The notes under the pieces: generated by a model
The model's input: the letters and a program-made list of their open reading frames with translations, nothing else
Told to the model about the DNA's origin: nothing
Database searches by the model: none
Part shown: piece after piece, positions 26,388 through 35,567 of the stretch
Layout of the letters: each line of letters starts with the position of its first letter
Position numbering within the stretch: the first letter of the stretch is position 1
Position numbers and translations under genes: made by a program
Assembly (NCBI GenBank): GCA_013178185.1
Contig: JABLXC010000028.1
Coordinates: 1-45,760 of the forward strand
Direction of reading: 5' to 3'
DNA: 45,760 nt
Source: Anaerolineae bacterium
Lineage (GTDB): Bacteria; Chloroflexota; Anaerolineae; Anaerolineales; Anaerolineaceae

Positions 26388-27242
26388 CTACCTTTCTGCC
26401 ACGATGGCGACGCCTGTCAGTCCGCTACCGGCGTGGACAGAGAGGCCGGGGGTAAATTCGACGGTAAGGGTGTCGGCAGGGAGGGGAATGTGCTCTGCAA
26501 GCAAGGATTGAAGTTCAGCGGCACCGTGCGGGTTATTCACATGAATAAAAGCGGCGCGCTGTGCGGTTTTACCACTGAGCGAGTCGGTGATGAGCTCAAC
26601 CAGACGGTTCATGGCTGCCCGGCGAGTGCGGACGCGCTCTAACAGGTCGAGTTTGCCCTCTTTGACGGTAAGGATAGGTTGAATATTTAACATGCCGGCC
26701 ATACCCGCGGCAACCTTGCCGACGCGGCCGCTCATGGCGAGGTATTTGAGGGTAGAGAGAGAAGCATAGAGGTGAATGCGGCCGGCGATGGACTGGGCTT
26801 GGGCAACGACCTCGGCGTGTGGTGCGCCCGAGGAGGCGGCTTCGGCGGCGGCCAGCACGGTGAAACCCTGGCCCATCGAAAGGGTGAGCGAATCGATGAC
26901 GGTGATGGGGCGGCCGGGGAACTCCTCGCAGGCGGTGAGGGCGGCGTTATAGGTGGCGCTGATCTTGCTGCTGACACAAATACAGACGATGGATTCGGCG
27001 CCATCTTCGAAGGCGCGCCGGTAAGCCTGGGCAAAGGCGCCTGGCGGGGGGGCTGAGGTGGTAGGCAGGCGGCCCGAGCGGTCGATGCGCTCAAAGAGGC
27101 GGCGATCATCTATGTCCAAGCCAGCGATGAGGGTTTCATTGCCAAAGTGGATCGTGATCGGCACTTGCTGAATGCCGTATTGGGCTGCAATGTGCCCCGG
27201 AAGGCTTGAGTCGGTGTCGGTGATCACGGCGATTGATGACAT
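26388..27242 (-). CDS. DegV family fatty-acid-binding protein
   Basis: DegV (FakB) proteins bind a fatty acid and present it to a kinase for phospholipid synthesis from exogenous fatty acids. The 284-residue sequence has the DegV N-terminus [12 protein letters not shown], the [13 protein letters not shown] segment, [25 protein letters not shown] and the C-terminal [16 protein letters not shown]. The ribosome site AGGAG is good. No FakA kinase is in the window. The sequence lies in a GC-rich run and has strongly G/C-biased third positions. Confidence 0.92.
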   Translation of the reverse strand: MSSIAVITDTDSSLPGHIAAQYGIQQVPITIHFGNETLIAGLDIDDRRLFERIDRSGRLPTTSAPPPGAFAQAYRRAFEDGAESIVCICVSSKISATYNAALTACEEFPGRPITVIDSLTLSMGQGFTVLAAAEAASSGAPHAEVVAQAQSIAGRIHLYASLSTLKYLAMSGRVGKVAAGMAGMLNIQPILTVKEGKLDLLERVRTRRAAMNRLVELITDSLSGKTAQRAAFIHVNNPHGAAELQSLLAEHIPLPADTLTVEFTPGLSVHAGSGLTGVAIVAER

Positions 27243-27415
27243 GGCAGCTCCTTGTGGAGGGTTTGCCGGACGACTATTCGCCGCGGCTAAGTGGTCTAAC
27301 CTTGATGTTTACGACAAATTCACGTTATCTTACAGTAAAACCCTGCAGGGAGCAAGTGGATGCGGAAATGGATAAAAATGTAGGCGATTAGGGCAGCCGG
27401 GAGGAGGTCAGTGTG

Positions 27416-28240
27416 TCAGGGAGTCAGAGTCGGGGCGGGTGGCCAGGCGACTTCAAGGGGGCGGGTGTAGCCGTGTTTTTCTGCGGCAAGGAGGCGGGCG
27501 CGGGAAAGTTGAGTGCAGCCCGGTTCGTCATCGACTGCGAGGGCGGTCTGGTACGTTCCAATAGGAGTGAAGACGATCTGCCCGGCCTGGCAGAGCCAGG
27601 CTTCGAGAACATAGGGGTACTGCTCAGAATCGTCGCCGGGACGCAGGGCGAGAGGTGACCACATGACGGTAACCTGATTGCCCTGGCGGGTGGCGGAGAC
27701 GCTGGCTGGAGGCGCGTAATAAGGCGATCGCGGGAGTTTGACCTGATCAGCCGGGACGGGTTTAACTTTCGTCAGGTCGCCCTGAACCTGCATGTACTTG
27801 GCGTTCACCCAGCAGGGATTGTTCCCACCGATGGCCTGTACTTCGAGATAATTGCCCCCTTCGACCCGGGAGATGATCTCGAGGTTGCTCCCGCCGATAA
27901 CAGCATATTTGTATAGATAGGGTGCGCCAGGGCCATAGTGGCAGACAGCCTGATCAACGGTGACTTTGCCGCGCAGGACGATATAAGTCGGAAAGGGGGT
28001 AGAAGTGGCGGTGGGAGCAGGTGTAAGTGTTAGCGTAAGGGTGGGCTCGGCCGTGGAGGTAAAGCTTGGCGCGGCGATCGGGGTGGGTGGTGGGGTTGCA
28101 GAGACAAGGGGCGGAAGCGAAGGCGTAGGCGATGAGGCGGCGGCAGTTGGGGAGGAAGAACTCGGATTGCCCAGATGGGTGCAGGCGTTGAGGAGTAAGC
28201 CGGTAAGAAAAAGGAAGAAGAGGAGTCTGTATGAAAACAT
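27416..28240 (-). CDS. lipoprotein with Thr/Pro/Ser-rich linker and SH3-like domain
   Basis: The 274-residue protein has a signal sequence with the lipobox LLNAC (Cys20), then a low-complexity linker (residues 25-85) of Ser, Thr, Pro and Ala. A folded region starts about residue 86 (TYIVLRGKVTVDQAVCHYGPGAPYLY), resembling a bacterial SH3-like domain, and a second stretch (VSATRQGNQVTVMWSP) resembles a fibronectin-type III strand. Four later Cys residues could form disulfides. It probably stands on the cell surface. No enzyme motif is seen, and the domain calls are by style only. Confidence 0.7.
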   Translation of the reverse strand: MFSYRLLFFLFLTGLLLNACTHLGNPSSSSPTAAASSPTPSLPPLVSATPPPTPIAAPSFTSTAEPTLTLTLTPAPTATSTPFPTYIVLRGKVTVDQAVCHYGPGAPYLYKYAVIGGSNLEIISRVEGGNYLEVQAIGGNNPCWVNAKYMQVQGDLTKVKPVPADQVKLPRSPYYAPPASVSATRQGNQVTVMWSPLALRPGDDSEQYPYVLEAWLCQAGQIVFTPIGTYQTALAVDDEPGCTQLSRARLLAAEKHGYTRPLEVAWPPAPTLTP

Positions 28241-28282
28241 GGCGGTCTCCTCTATTATAAAGTCAGGCGGGAAATTTGGGAG

Positions 28283-28897
28283 TTAGAGCACAAGCAGGCC
28301 GCGGCGGGCGGCCAGGCGGACGGCTTCGGCGCGGTTTACGGCGCCAAGCTTGGAGTAAATAGACGAGACGTGAAATTTGACGGTGTTCTCGCTGAGGAAC
28401 AAACTGGCGGCGATCTGGCGGTTGGTGAAGCCACCGGCCATAGCCTGAAGGACTTCCAGCTCGCGGGCGGTGAGGGCGTCCTGTTCGGGAGGATCGCTTG
28501 GATTTTCAGAACAAGAAGACTGGCCGGGCTCGAACTGGGTGACCCAGAGACCAGCCTGGATGGCGCGGCAGGCGGCGGCGAGTTCGGCAGAGCCGGCTTC
28601 AATCGAGAGCAGGCCGCGCACAGAATAGGGCAGTTTTCGAACCGGTGGGCTTTCGAGCAGGAGCAAGACCGGCAAAACAAAGTCCTGGAGACCTTCCAGA
28701 GGGAGGCTGCCTGGAGCCAGGATGACAAGATCGAAAGAGCCGGTCAGATCCTCCTCCTGGGTCAAGAGAGAGGCGCTAAGGCGGTTGACCTTGAGATGAG
28801 GGTCTTCCTCCAGGAGGGCGCGCAGCCCAGCCCGCACGGCTGGCGAGGGGGCTGCGACCCAGAGGCGGATCGGTCTTTCTTCAGGTTCGCTCGCCAA
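28283..28897 (-). CDS. LuxR-type regulator with degenerate receiver
   Basis: The 204-residue protein has a receiver-like N-terminal half (IRLWVAAPSPAVRAGLRALL) and a C-terminal LuxR/NarL helix-turn-helix (LTARELEVLQAMAGGFTNRQ, LFLSENTVKFHVSSIYSKLG). At the usual phospho-acceptor position the sequence is DLVILAPGSLP, with Ala in place of Asp, and the acidic pocket near the start is also missing, so phosphorylation is unlikely. The start is a TTG at 28897 preceded by GGAAGG with 6 bases of spacing and overlapping the protease gene by 17 bases; an upstream ATG in the open frame gives a long non-homologous N-terminus. The overlap points to translational coupling with the protease. Confidence 0.8.
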   Translation of the reverse strand: MASEPEERPIRLWVAAPSPAVRAGLRALLEEDPHLKVNRLSASLLTQEEDLTGSFDLVILAPGSLPLEGLQDFVLPVLLLLESPPVRKLPYSVRGLLSIEAGSAELAAACRAIQAGLWVTQFEPGQSSCSENPSDPPEQDALTARELEVLQAMAGGFTNRQIAASLFLSENTVKFHVSSIYSKLGAVNRAEAVRLAARRGLLVL

Positions 28898-29786
28898 GTA
28901 GGACCTTCCGTTCGAGGCGCTGCTCGCCGCGCAGGATTTCGAGCAGGCCTTCGGCGCCAACTCGGTCGCCTGAGAGGGCGATTTGCAGGTCTTCAGGGTC
29001 GATGAGAAATTTGCCGTCGAGACTGGTTAGCAGGTCGCCGATCAGGAGTCCGGCTTTCTGGGCGGGGCTTTCCGGTTCGACGCCGACGAGCAAGAGGGCG
29101 GCAGCCTGGGGGCGACCCAGGGCGATCTGCTGGGCGGGGGCAAGCGGGACAGGTTGGCTGCGTACGCCAAGGTAGGCGCGGCGGACGCGGCCGTGCGCTT
29201 CGAGCATTGCGGCAGTCTCCCAGGCTGCGGCAGCGGGGATGGTGAGAAGAAGACCCATAGCAATGCCGGAGGTGTTAAGGCCAAGGAGATTTCCGTGCAT
29301 ATCCACGAGTGCGCCGCCGGAGAAACCGGGGTAAGGGGTGACGCTGGCGCGGATGATGGAATCGAAAAGGGCGCTGTGGCCGCGGCGTATCGGACCGCTG
29401 ACGGACATTATCATGCCGAGAGAGGCCTGAAGTCCGCCCGAATCGGGGCGGGCGATGGCAAGAGTAAGGCTGCCGGGCTTTGGAGAGGCGCGAAAGGGCA
29501 GGGCCGGCTGGCCAGCCGCTTTCTCCAGGCGGAGGAGCGCCAGATCGCGGGTGGGGTCGCGACCCGCCAGGAGGGCGGAGAGCTGTTCGCCGCCTGGCAG
29601 CTCGACGGCGATGTTCTCTTCACGCTGGATCACATGATCAGCGGTCAGGACCAGGCCGTGTGCGTAAACCACGCCGCTGGCAGGCTGACGCCGCCGGGCG
29701 TTGACAAGGACGACGGACTGGCCGGCTTTTTCAGCGAGGGCGGCGAGTTCGTCCGATAACTGAGAGAGGGTTGAGGGTGTACTCAT
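28881..29786 (-). CDS. HtrA/trypsin-like protease with PDZ domain, no export signal
   Basis: The 301-residue protein has the serine protease triad: His in TADHVI (about residue 50), Asp in DLALLRL (about residue 82) and Ser in GFSGGAL (about residue 157). A PDZ domain follows (AYLGVRSQPV to LLTSLDGKFLIDPEDLQIAL). Typical HtrA proteins carry a signal peptide or N-terminal membrane segment; this one starts MSTPSTLSQLSDELAALAE with no hydrophobic stretch, so it should be cytosolic. It overlaps the LuxR-type regulator and lies downstream of a CheY-like gene on the same strand. Confidence 0.85.
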   Translation of the reverse strand: MSTPSTLSQLSDELAALAEKAGQSVVLVNARRRQPASGVVYAHGLVLTADHVIQREENIAVELPGGEQLSALLAGRDPTRDLALLRLEKAAGQPALPFRASPKPGSLTLAIARPDSGGLQASLGMIMSVSGPIRRGHSALFDSIIRASVTPYPGFSGGALVDMHGNLLGLNTSGIAMGLLLTIPAAAAWETAAMLEAHGRVRRAYLGVRSQPVPLAPAQQIALGRPQAAALLLVGVEPESPAQKAGLLIGDLLTSLDGKFLIDPEDLQIALSGDRVGAEGLLEILRGEQRLERKVLLGERT

Positions 29787-29838
29787 GTTTTTGCTCCTTG
29801 ATTGTACCTGCTTTTATTCTAGCGGGGACAGGAGCCGA

Positions 29839-29864
29839 ACACACTACCGGAACGGGTAGTGTGT
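29839..29864. promoter_or_regulatory. 10-bp inverted repeat between receiver and protease genes
   Basis: ACACACTACC (29839-29848) pairs perfectly with GGTAGTGTGT (29855-29864) around a six-base loop. It lies 53 bases upstream of the protease start on the minus strand. No T-run follows on that strand, so it could be an operator or a weak terminator. Confidence 0.45.
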
Positions 29865-29930
29865 AGGAGGATTTTGGGTTAATGCGAGCGCTTCTGCAAA
29901 ATCAGAGCGCAGCGAAGAGGAAAATGAAGG

Positions 29931-30293
29931 TCAGGGTGGGCGCAGCAGTTTGTTGATGGCGAGCAGGATGCGATCTCGTTCGAAGGGTTTCACCACAAAG
30001 TCGCGGGCGCCAGATTTGATGGCTTCCAGCACGGCGGATTCCTGCCCAAGCGCAGCTAGCATGACCACTTTGGCGTTGGGATCGAAAGCCCGGATTTCCT
30101 TGAGGGCGGTGAGGCCATCCATCTCAGGCATGGCGAGATCCATCAGTGTAACATCGGGGTCGTGTTGCTTGTATTGTTCCACTGCCAGGAAACCGTTTCT
30201 GGCTTCGAGGGTTTCGTGGCCTTCGGCGGACAGCATTTTCGAGATGCGTTCGCGCAGGAAATCGGCGTCGTCTGCGATCAGGATCTTTGACAT
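29931..30293 (-). CDS. CheY-like single-domain response regulator
   Basis: The 120-residue protein is a lone receiver domain. It has the acidic pair ADDAD (D8-D9), the phospho-acceptor Asp52 or so in TLMDLAMPEMDG and the conserved Lys in VVKPF. The switch Thr/Ser that usually follows the fourth strand is Ala here (VVMLAALGQ). B. subtilis CheY has a Ser at this place. The gene lies 17 bases after the zinc-ribbon membrane protein, with AGAAGG upstream, and is followed by the protease. No histidine kinase is in the window. Confidence 0.9.
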   Translation of the reverse strand: MSKILIADDADFLRERISKMLSAEGHETLEARNGFLAVEQYKQHDPDVTLMDLAMPEMDGLTALKEIRAFDPNAKVVMLAALGQESAVLEAIKSGARDFVVKPFERDRILLAINKLLRPP

Positions 30294-30309
30294 AAGCCTT
30301 CTCTATGAA

Positions 30310-32085
30310 TTAGATTTGAACAAGACCACAGTAGGAACAAAATAAAGCATTTTCTCCCAACTCGTTGTTGCACTCTGGGCAAAACTTTCTTTTTTCTGTC
30401 ACCAAATTATATAACCAGTCAAAAAACAAAGCCGAGGAAAGAAGCGCGAAACCGATGATGACCCATGCCAGAAATGAATTTGGATATAAGCTAAACCAGT
30501 CTGGCGCAGTTGTTTGAAGTCTATTTTCCAGGAAGAAGGATACAGCTAGTAAAATGATGTAAAAAATCCCCTTACCCCATCCCCTAAGGATAAAATAGGG
30601 AAGCAGAAAGAGCAATATAAAGGCGGTATAAACCAAAGATACGATCATTTGTTTTGCGATCGGTATGGCAAGTTCAATCACTTCATCATTCTCCGAGGTG
30701 ACAATCGAGCCAAATTCATCTAACTTTTCAGGTGTAATTTTTTCTTCAATTCTTTGAATATAAGTATCCCGTTTCACGGCTGAGTTCATATTTGTATCGC
30801 TTTTCAACTGCTGGAGTGCTTCTTGGACCTCTGATTTTAGGGGCGGGACCAACCAGTTACGATAAATCAAAGAATGAAAACCGAAGGATAGAGGGAGTAC
30901 ATACCCAGTGAAGGCAACTATAACAATTGGTATTAAGGAGAACTGGCACAGCAAATAAACCAGATATCTTTGAACTCCTTCCTTGTTGAGACCTTTGTCT
31001 TTTCGGAGTTTTGTTATAAGATAGAGCGCTCTGGGGGCTGAAATCAATCCTGCTAAAATAATTCCAATAGAAGAAACCTGTACCGACAAATTCGAAAACA
31101 AAGTATATGTAGAAATGTCAGTATTTATACTGTACAAAAATATGGACACCATCCCAACAACCAGAATTGCGAAGACACTCACAACCCATTTTGATATACG
31201 GCTTTCTTCGCCTATCTCGCTTTTGATCTTCGTGTAAGTTTTCTGGTAAATTTGTTGTTTAAATAATAACAGGCGAATTTTTGAATCAAGTAAGTATGAA
31301 AAAAGCATAAAAACACTGTACATGAATATCGCCGATAAAGCACATATTGCAGCGATTATCATTAAATTCTTGATCATGTATTTGCCGAAAATCCAGTTTA
31401 CCTGGAACATGAGAAAATCCATTGAATCCGAAGAACTGAAGCTAGTAAAGACCCTTGAATAGATCCAAAAGGCACTTCCTATAATCATGACGATGGTGGC
31501 TGCGATTAATATAGCAAAGAAGCTAAAAAATGATTTCCAAGAACGTTTAAAAGATTCTTTTGCAGTCTCACGGATCATCAATTTGAATTCAGGGGAAGTG
31601 TCTGGTTCGGGTAGCACCAGCCTTGGTCTGAGTTCAACGGCTTCTTCGGCAATTTCTGCAATTCTCTGGGCGCTCATCGAAAAATTACAGTTTGAATTTA
31701 TCAAGTATTTGTTTAAAGAATTTGCTATTTCGCCAGAAATATTAAGAACATTCTGCTGAGAAGCGAGCCGCACGGTGAGATTGTCTTGCTTATTGGAATT
31801 ACCAATAAACTTCTGAGTGAATTGTTGTACACTTCCCGCAATGCCTGATAATACAAGTCTCTCAGCAGTAACAGGCCCGATTCCTTTGATGCGTACTAAA
31901 TCAGACATGCCAGCCCAGCAGGTGATTTCATCAACGGATATCCCTGTTTTTCGAGACAGCGAGACGCGTTGTTGCGGCGTTGTCGCATGCGCCAGTAATT
32001 GGTCAGAATCCGTGATACTTTCTGCAGCAAGTGCAGTAAGGGCTTGAGGTGGAATCGAGGCGAATGAAGAAAGAGGGTAATGCAT
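30310..32085 (-). CDS. HhH-head, multi-pass membrane protein with zinc-ribbon tail
   Basis: The 591-residue protein was not matched to a named family. Residues 1-95 or so look like a DUF4332-type helix-hairpin-helix module (LLAHATTPQQRVSLSRKTGI followed by LVRIKGIGPVTAERLVLSGI). The next 80 residues are hydrophilic, then about eight hydrophobic segments run from residue 190 to the end, with a soluble loop around residues 425-475 (TYIQRIEEKITPEKLDEFGS). The C-terminus carries a zinc ribbon, CPECNNELGENALFCSYCG, on the same side as the HhH. It is strikingly AT-rich (a 60-base line at 31261 holds 15 G+C) amid GC-rich neighbours. It heads a unit with the CheY-like receiver. Function unknown. Confidence 0.7.
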   Translation of the reverse strand: MHYPLSSFASIPPQALTALAAESITDSDQLLAHATTPQQRVSLSRKTGISVDEITCWAGMSDLVRIKGIGPVTAERLVLSGIAGSVQQFTQKFIGNSNKQDNLTVRLASQQNVLNISGEIANSLNKYLINSNCNFSMSAQRIAEIAEEAVELRPRLVLPEPDTSPEFKLMIRETAKESFKRSWKSFFSFFAILIAATIVMIIGSAFWIYSRVFTSFSSSDSMDFLMFQVNWIFGKYMIKNLMIIAAICALSAIFMYSVFMLFSYLLDSKIRLLLFKQQIYQKTYTKIKSEIGEESRISKWVVSVFAILVVGMVSIFLYSINTDISTYTLFSNLSVQVSSIGIILAGLISAPRALYLITKLRKDKGLNKEGVQRYLVYLLCQFSLIPIVIVAFTGYVLPLSFGFHSLIYRNWLVPPLKSEVQEALQQLKSDTNMNSAVKRDTYIQRIEEKITPEKLDEFGSIVTSENDEVIELAIPIAKQMIVSLVYTAFILLFLLPYFILRGWGKGIFYIILLAVSFFLENRLQTTAPDWFSLYPNSFLAWVIIGFALLSSALFFDWLYNLVTEKRKFCPECNNELGENALFCSYCGLVQI

Positions 32086-32193
32086 TTAAGATTCCTTCAA
32101 CAAGAGATATTCAAAGGTCACTGCACTACCAAGCCTCTCTCCTTACCTTTCAAAAAGATGTTGCAATTAAAATCGGAGAGCAGCGATTTTTGT

Positions 32194-32226
32194 GGGGTGC
32201 AGAGAATTTCTTATCCTCTACACCCC
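32194..32226 (-). terminator. 11-bp hairpin after nrdJ
   Basis: GGGGTGTAGAG and CTCTGCACCCC on the minus strand pair with one G-U around an 11-base loop, 18 bases after the nrdJ stop codon. No U-run follows, so it may be a weak terminator or mRNA end. Confidence 0.5.
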
Positions 32227-32243
32227 TATGTTTATTCAACTAT

Positions 32244-34808
32244 TCAACACTCACTATACCCGCAGGCATAGCATTTCTTGCAGCCTTCCTCGTTGATGAC
32301 GGCGGCCTGGCCGCATTCGGGGCAGAGGTCGCCGATGCGTAAAAGAGGCGGTTCGCCCGAACGTGGGGTGGGACTTGGATCGTGGCCGTTACCCTGGGCA
32401 GGGGAATATTCTTTAAGACGATTGTCGCGCTGGTTGAGGTAATCTTCCAAAATTTGGGCGACACCATCGGGCAGGGAGCGGACGCGGTTGGCGCCAAAAC
32501 CAAGCGAGCGGCCGCCTCCGATGCCGGAAAGCTGGTGGAAGACCTCGATCAGGCGACGGGCAGGTTCAAGTGGCGAGGCGACGCGCAGGATGTAGGAAAT
32601 GAGACGTCCGATGGCCTCGGAGACGGCGGCGGTTTCAGAACCGGCCTTGGCGGTGTTGATGAAGACCTCGAATGGTTGCGATTCGCCGTTCTCGTTGATG
32701 GTAATGAAGGCCTTACCGAGCGGAGTTTCGATGGAATAGGTGTAGCCGGGCAGAGAACGAGGGCGAGGTTTCTTGGTGTCTTCCCAGATAAGAAGCTGCC
32801 CTTCGCCCGTGGATGGCGCTTCTTTGACCTGTTTCTGAGCGGCGACAGCATGGGTTTCGAGGACGACCGTCTCACGCGAGCCGGTGACATAGACGGTGAT
32901 ACCCTTGCATCCGAGCTTCCAGGCGAGCTGGTAGGCGACGGCGACATCTTCGACCGTGGCGGTTTCGGGGAAATTAATGGTCTTGGAGAGGCTGTTGTCG
33001 ACAAAGGCCTGGAGCGCAGCCTGCATGCGGACGTGTTCCTCGGCGGTGATGTCGAGCGAGACGACAAAGATGTCACGCACTGCTTCTGGCACTTCTGGGA
33101 TATGCTGACAGGTGCCCTGTTCCATGACCTGTCGGATGATCTGTTCCTGCATTTCGGGCGGGACACCAGCCCGGGCAAGAGCCTGGAGGAAGAGCGGGCT
33201 GGTGTAGTTGAGCTGTAGGTCCTTGCCGTTGTCGTTGACGTGGCGGATGTAGGCCAGGGCAAATACGGGCTCGCAGCCGTATCCTTCACAGCCAGCGACA
33301 GTGGCGATGGTGCCAGTGGGGGCGATGGTGGTCTGGGCGGCGTTGCGGATGCCGTGCTGGCGGATGCCTTCGGCGACGCGCTCCCAATCCACTGAGGGAC
33401 GCGCCCAATCGCGCTGGTAGGGCTGGAGGGGGCGAGGAGGTTGCCACTGAAGGGCGGCGGGATCGTAGATGCTGCCCTGGATGGCGGGAAAGGGACCGCG
33501 CTGGCGAGCAAGCTCGATACTGGTGAGCATGGCGTGGTAGCGGACGAACTCCATAACCTGGGCGGCGAATTCCTGGCCTGCGGGGGAACCGTAGCGGACA
33601 CCGACGTGGTACATAAGATCAGCCAGCCCCATGATGCCCAGACCGATGCGGCGGGCGCGAAAGGCGGCTTCCTTTAGCTGCGGGACGGCCGGGACGTACT
33701 GGTTGGCGTCTACCACGTCATCAAGAAAACGGGTGGAGAGCTCGACGCTCTTTTGGAGGGCATCCCAATCAACGGCGCCATTGGGGGCCATGTGTTCGGC
33801 CAAATTGACGGAACCGAGACAACAGTTTTCGTAGGGGCCGAGCCACTGTTCCCCGCAGGGATTCGTAGCCTCGAGCTGGTAGAGGTGGGGGACGGGGTTG
33901 GAACGGTTGGCGGCATCCAGGAAGAGGACGCCGGGTTCACCGTTGTGGTGAGCCTGGGCGACGATCTTGTCGAAGAGGTCGCGAGCGCGCACGATAGCAT
34001 AAGTCTTGAAAGGCACTCCGGCCTGGGCGGCCTGATCCATGGTGCCGGTAAAGCCGCGGTAGAGGGGGGAAAGGACATCAGGGAAGCGCAGTTCCCACAT
34101 CTCGTCATTTTCGACGGCTTGCATGAAGGCGTCGGTGATGCCGACCGAGATATTGAAGTTGGTGATTTGGTTCTCGTTGGTCTTGCAGGTGATAAATTCC
34201 TCTATGTCGGGGTGATCTACCCGCAGGACGGCCATGTTCGCGCCGCGCCGCGAGCCGCCCTGAGCAACTTCGCCAAAGGCATGGTCGTAGACGCGCAGGA
34301 AACCGACGGGGCCGGTGGCCTGGCCAGCGGAAGATTTGACGACGGCGCCTTTGGGTCGGAGGCGAGAAAAGGAGAACCCGTTGCCGCCGCCTGTCTGCTG
34401 GATGAGGGCGGCATCGCGCAGCGTCTGAAAGATGCCATCGGGGCGGCGGCCCATGTCATCGCTGATGGGGAGGACAAAACAGGCGGCGAGCTGGCCGAGG
34501 GGGGTGCCGGCGCCCGTGAAGGTAGGCGAGTTGGGGAAGAACTTGCGGTCGATCAAGAGCGAGAAATAATCTCTGGCGCGGGCGATGGGATCCAGGCCAT
34601 GATCCTGTTCAACCCTGGCGACATGGTAAGCGACGCGCCAGAACATCTCTTCGACTGTTTCGACGGGCTTGCCGTCATCGCCGCGGCGGACATAACGACG
34701 GACAAGCACCTGCCGGGCGTTATCCGTCAGGTTTGCGGTCTGCAAGTCGGCAGGGATGGGCGGTGTGGGGAGCAATTCTACGGGCCGATTGTTGGATTGA
34801 GTGCGCAT
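32244..34808 (-). CDS. nrdJ: adenosylcobalamin-dependent ribonucleotide reductase (class II)
   Basis: NrdJ makes deoxynucleotides using a B12 radical and needs no oxygen. The 854-residue protein has the motifs [41 protein letters not shown] (active-site Cys and Glu) and LAACFVLP (redox Cys), and ends with a Cys-rich tail CPECGQAAV and [12 protein letters not shown] that relays electrons. No ATP-cone is present at the N-terminus ([12 protein letters not shown]). It follows nrdR after 14 bases, with TAGGAGGT as the ribosome site, and is controlled with it by two NrdR boxes. No cobalamin riboswitch is seen upstream. Confidence 0.95.
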   Translation of the reverse strand: MRTQSNNRPVELLPTPPIPADLQTANLTDNARQVLVRRYVRRGDDGKPVETVEEMFWRVAYHVARVEQDHGLDPIARARDYFSLLIDRKFFPNSPTFTGAGTPLGQLAACFVLPISDDMGRRPDGIFQTLRDAALIQQTGGGNGFSFSRLRPKGAVVKSSAGQATGPVGFLRVYDHAFGEVAQGGSRRGANMAVLRVDHPDIEEFITCKTNENQITNFNISVGITDAFMQAVENDEMWELRFPDVLSPLYRGFTGTMDQAAQAGVPFKTYAIVRARDLFDKIVAQAHHNGEPGVLFLDAANRSNPVPHLYQLEATNPCGEQWLGPYENCCLGSVNLAEHMAPNGAVDWDALQKSVELSTRFLDDVVDANQYVPAVPQLKEAAFRARRIGLGIMGLADLMYHVGVRYGSPAGQEFAAQVMEFVRYHAMLTSIELARQRGPFPAIQGSIYDPAALQWQPPRPLQPYQRDWARPSVDWERVAEGIRQHGIRNAAQTTIAPTGTIATVAGCEGYGCEPVFALAYIRHVNDNGKDLQLNYTSPLFLQALARAGVPPEMQEQIIRQVMEQGTCQHIPEVPEAVRDIFVVSLDITAEEHVRMQAALQAFVDNSLSKTINFPETATVEDVAVAYQLAWKLGCKGITVYVTGSRETVVLETHAVAAQKQVKEAPSTGEGQLLIWEDTKKPRPRSLPGYTYSIETPLGKAFITINENGESQPFEVFINTAKAGSETAAVSEAIGRLISYILRVASPLEPARRLIEVFHQLSGIGGGRSLGFGANRVRSLPDGVAQILEDYLNQRDNRLKEYSPAQGNGHDPSPTPRSGEPPLLRIGDLCPECGQAAVINEEGCKKCYACGYSEC

Positions 34809-34822
34809 ACTTGATCTACCTC

Positions 34823-35275
34823 CTAAGAACCTTCTAAAAGACGGTCGATTTCGTTCCGGATCGAAACAAGGTCGTTGAGATGAAGGTATACGATCGCGTA
34901 GCGAATATAGGCGATTTGATCGAGGTTTTTCAACCCCGCAATGACCATATCGCCGACCACACGGGAAGGCACCTCGGCGCGCCCCATACGCTGGAGAGCG
35001 ACCTCGATCTCACCGACCAGGCGTTCGATTTCGGCTGCCGAAACCGGCCGCTTGGCACAGGAGATGCGCATACCGCGCATCAATTTTTCACGGTCAAATT
35101 CCTCACGGGTGCCATCGCGCTTAATGAGCAGCGGAGTGGCGAGGATGGGCCGCTCGTAAGTACTGAACCGCTGGTTGCATTGCTCGCATTCTCTCCGGCG
35201 TCGTACGCCACCGCGGTTGTCGTGGGTGGTGTCTAGAACTCTCGATTCGGTATGCTGGCAGTATGGACAGCGCAC
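34823..35275 (-). CDS. nrdR: transcriptional repressor NrdR
   Basis: NrdR senses dATP/ATP through an ATP-cone and represses ribonucleotide reductase genes. The 150-residue protein has the N-terminal zinc ribbon [14 protein letters not shown] with [10 protein letters not shown], and an ATP-cone from about residue 47 ([20 protein letters not shown]). The start is GTG at 35275 with GAGGAGGAG close upstream; the longer frame before it lacks homology. It is the first gene of nrdR-nrdJ and probably autoregulates through the upstream boxes. Confidence 0.95.
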   Translation of the reverse strand: MRCPYCQHTESRVLDTTHDNRGGVRRRRECEQCNQRFSTYERPILATPLLIKRDGTREEFDREKLMRGMRISCAKRPVSAAEIERLVGEIEVALQRMGRAEVPSRVVGDMVIAGLKNLDQIAYIRYAIVYLHLNDLVSIRNEIDRLLEGS

Positions 35276-35354
35276 TTTCTCCTCCTCTTGGTTTGAAGAC
35301 TTCTTTCCAGTACGATTACCGGATGTGGTTGTGGAAGTTCGTCCCGAAAGACAA

Positions 35355-35402
35355 ACCCCCATATATGGGGGTAATGTTCCAGGACAACCGTATATATACT
35401 AT
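35355..35402. promoter_or_regulatory. tandem NrdR boxes upstream of nrdR-nrdJ
   Basis: The site ACCCCCATATATGGGGGT (35355-35372) is a perfect palindrome. The second, ACCGTATATATACTAT (35387-35402), has the same ATATAT core. Their centres are 31 bases apart, three turns of DNA, as in known NrdR box pairs (consensus acaCwAtATaTwGtgt). They deviate from the consensus outer bases, so binding is a prediction. They lie 80-127 bases upstream of the nrdR start. Confidence 0.65.
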
Positions 35403-35567
35403 ATTGGGGTATTCTAGCACAGGCATTTGATGAATGCAAGTGGATTCCTCTTAAAAAACCTTAAAAAATCCTGAGGAGGGGAAATTTTAAAGTTTCTCAT
35501 CTGGCTCGTAGGTTTTTCGAAGGTTTTGAGAGGATTGAGCCAGGTCATTACGTGTATAATCATAAGC

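Noticed and set aside
33753-34814. Long open frame (353 codons) on the plus strand opposite nrdJ
   Set aside because: It is a shadow of the GC-rich nrdJ codons, has no ribosome site and no recognisable protein.
35276-35567. Cobalamin riboswitch ahead of nrdR-nrdJ
   Set aside because: The leader is too short and no B12-box-like sequence is seen; the NrdR boxes explain control better.
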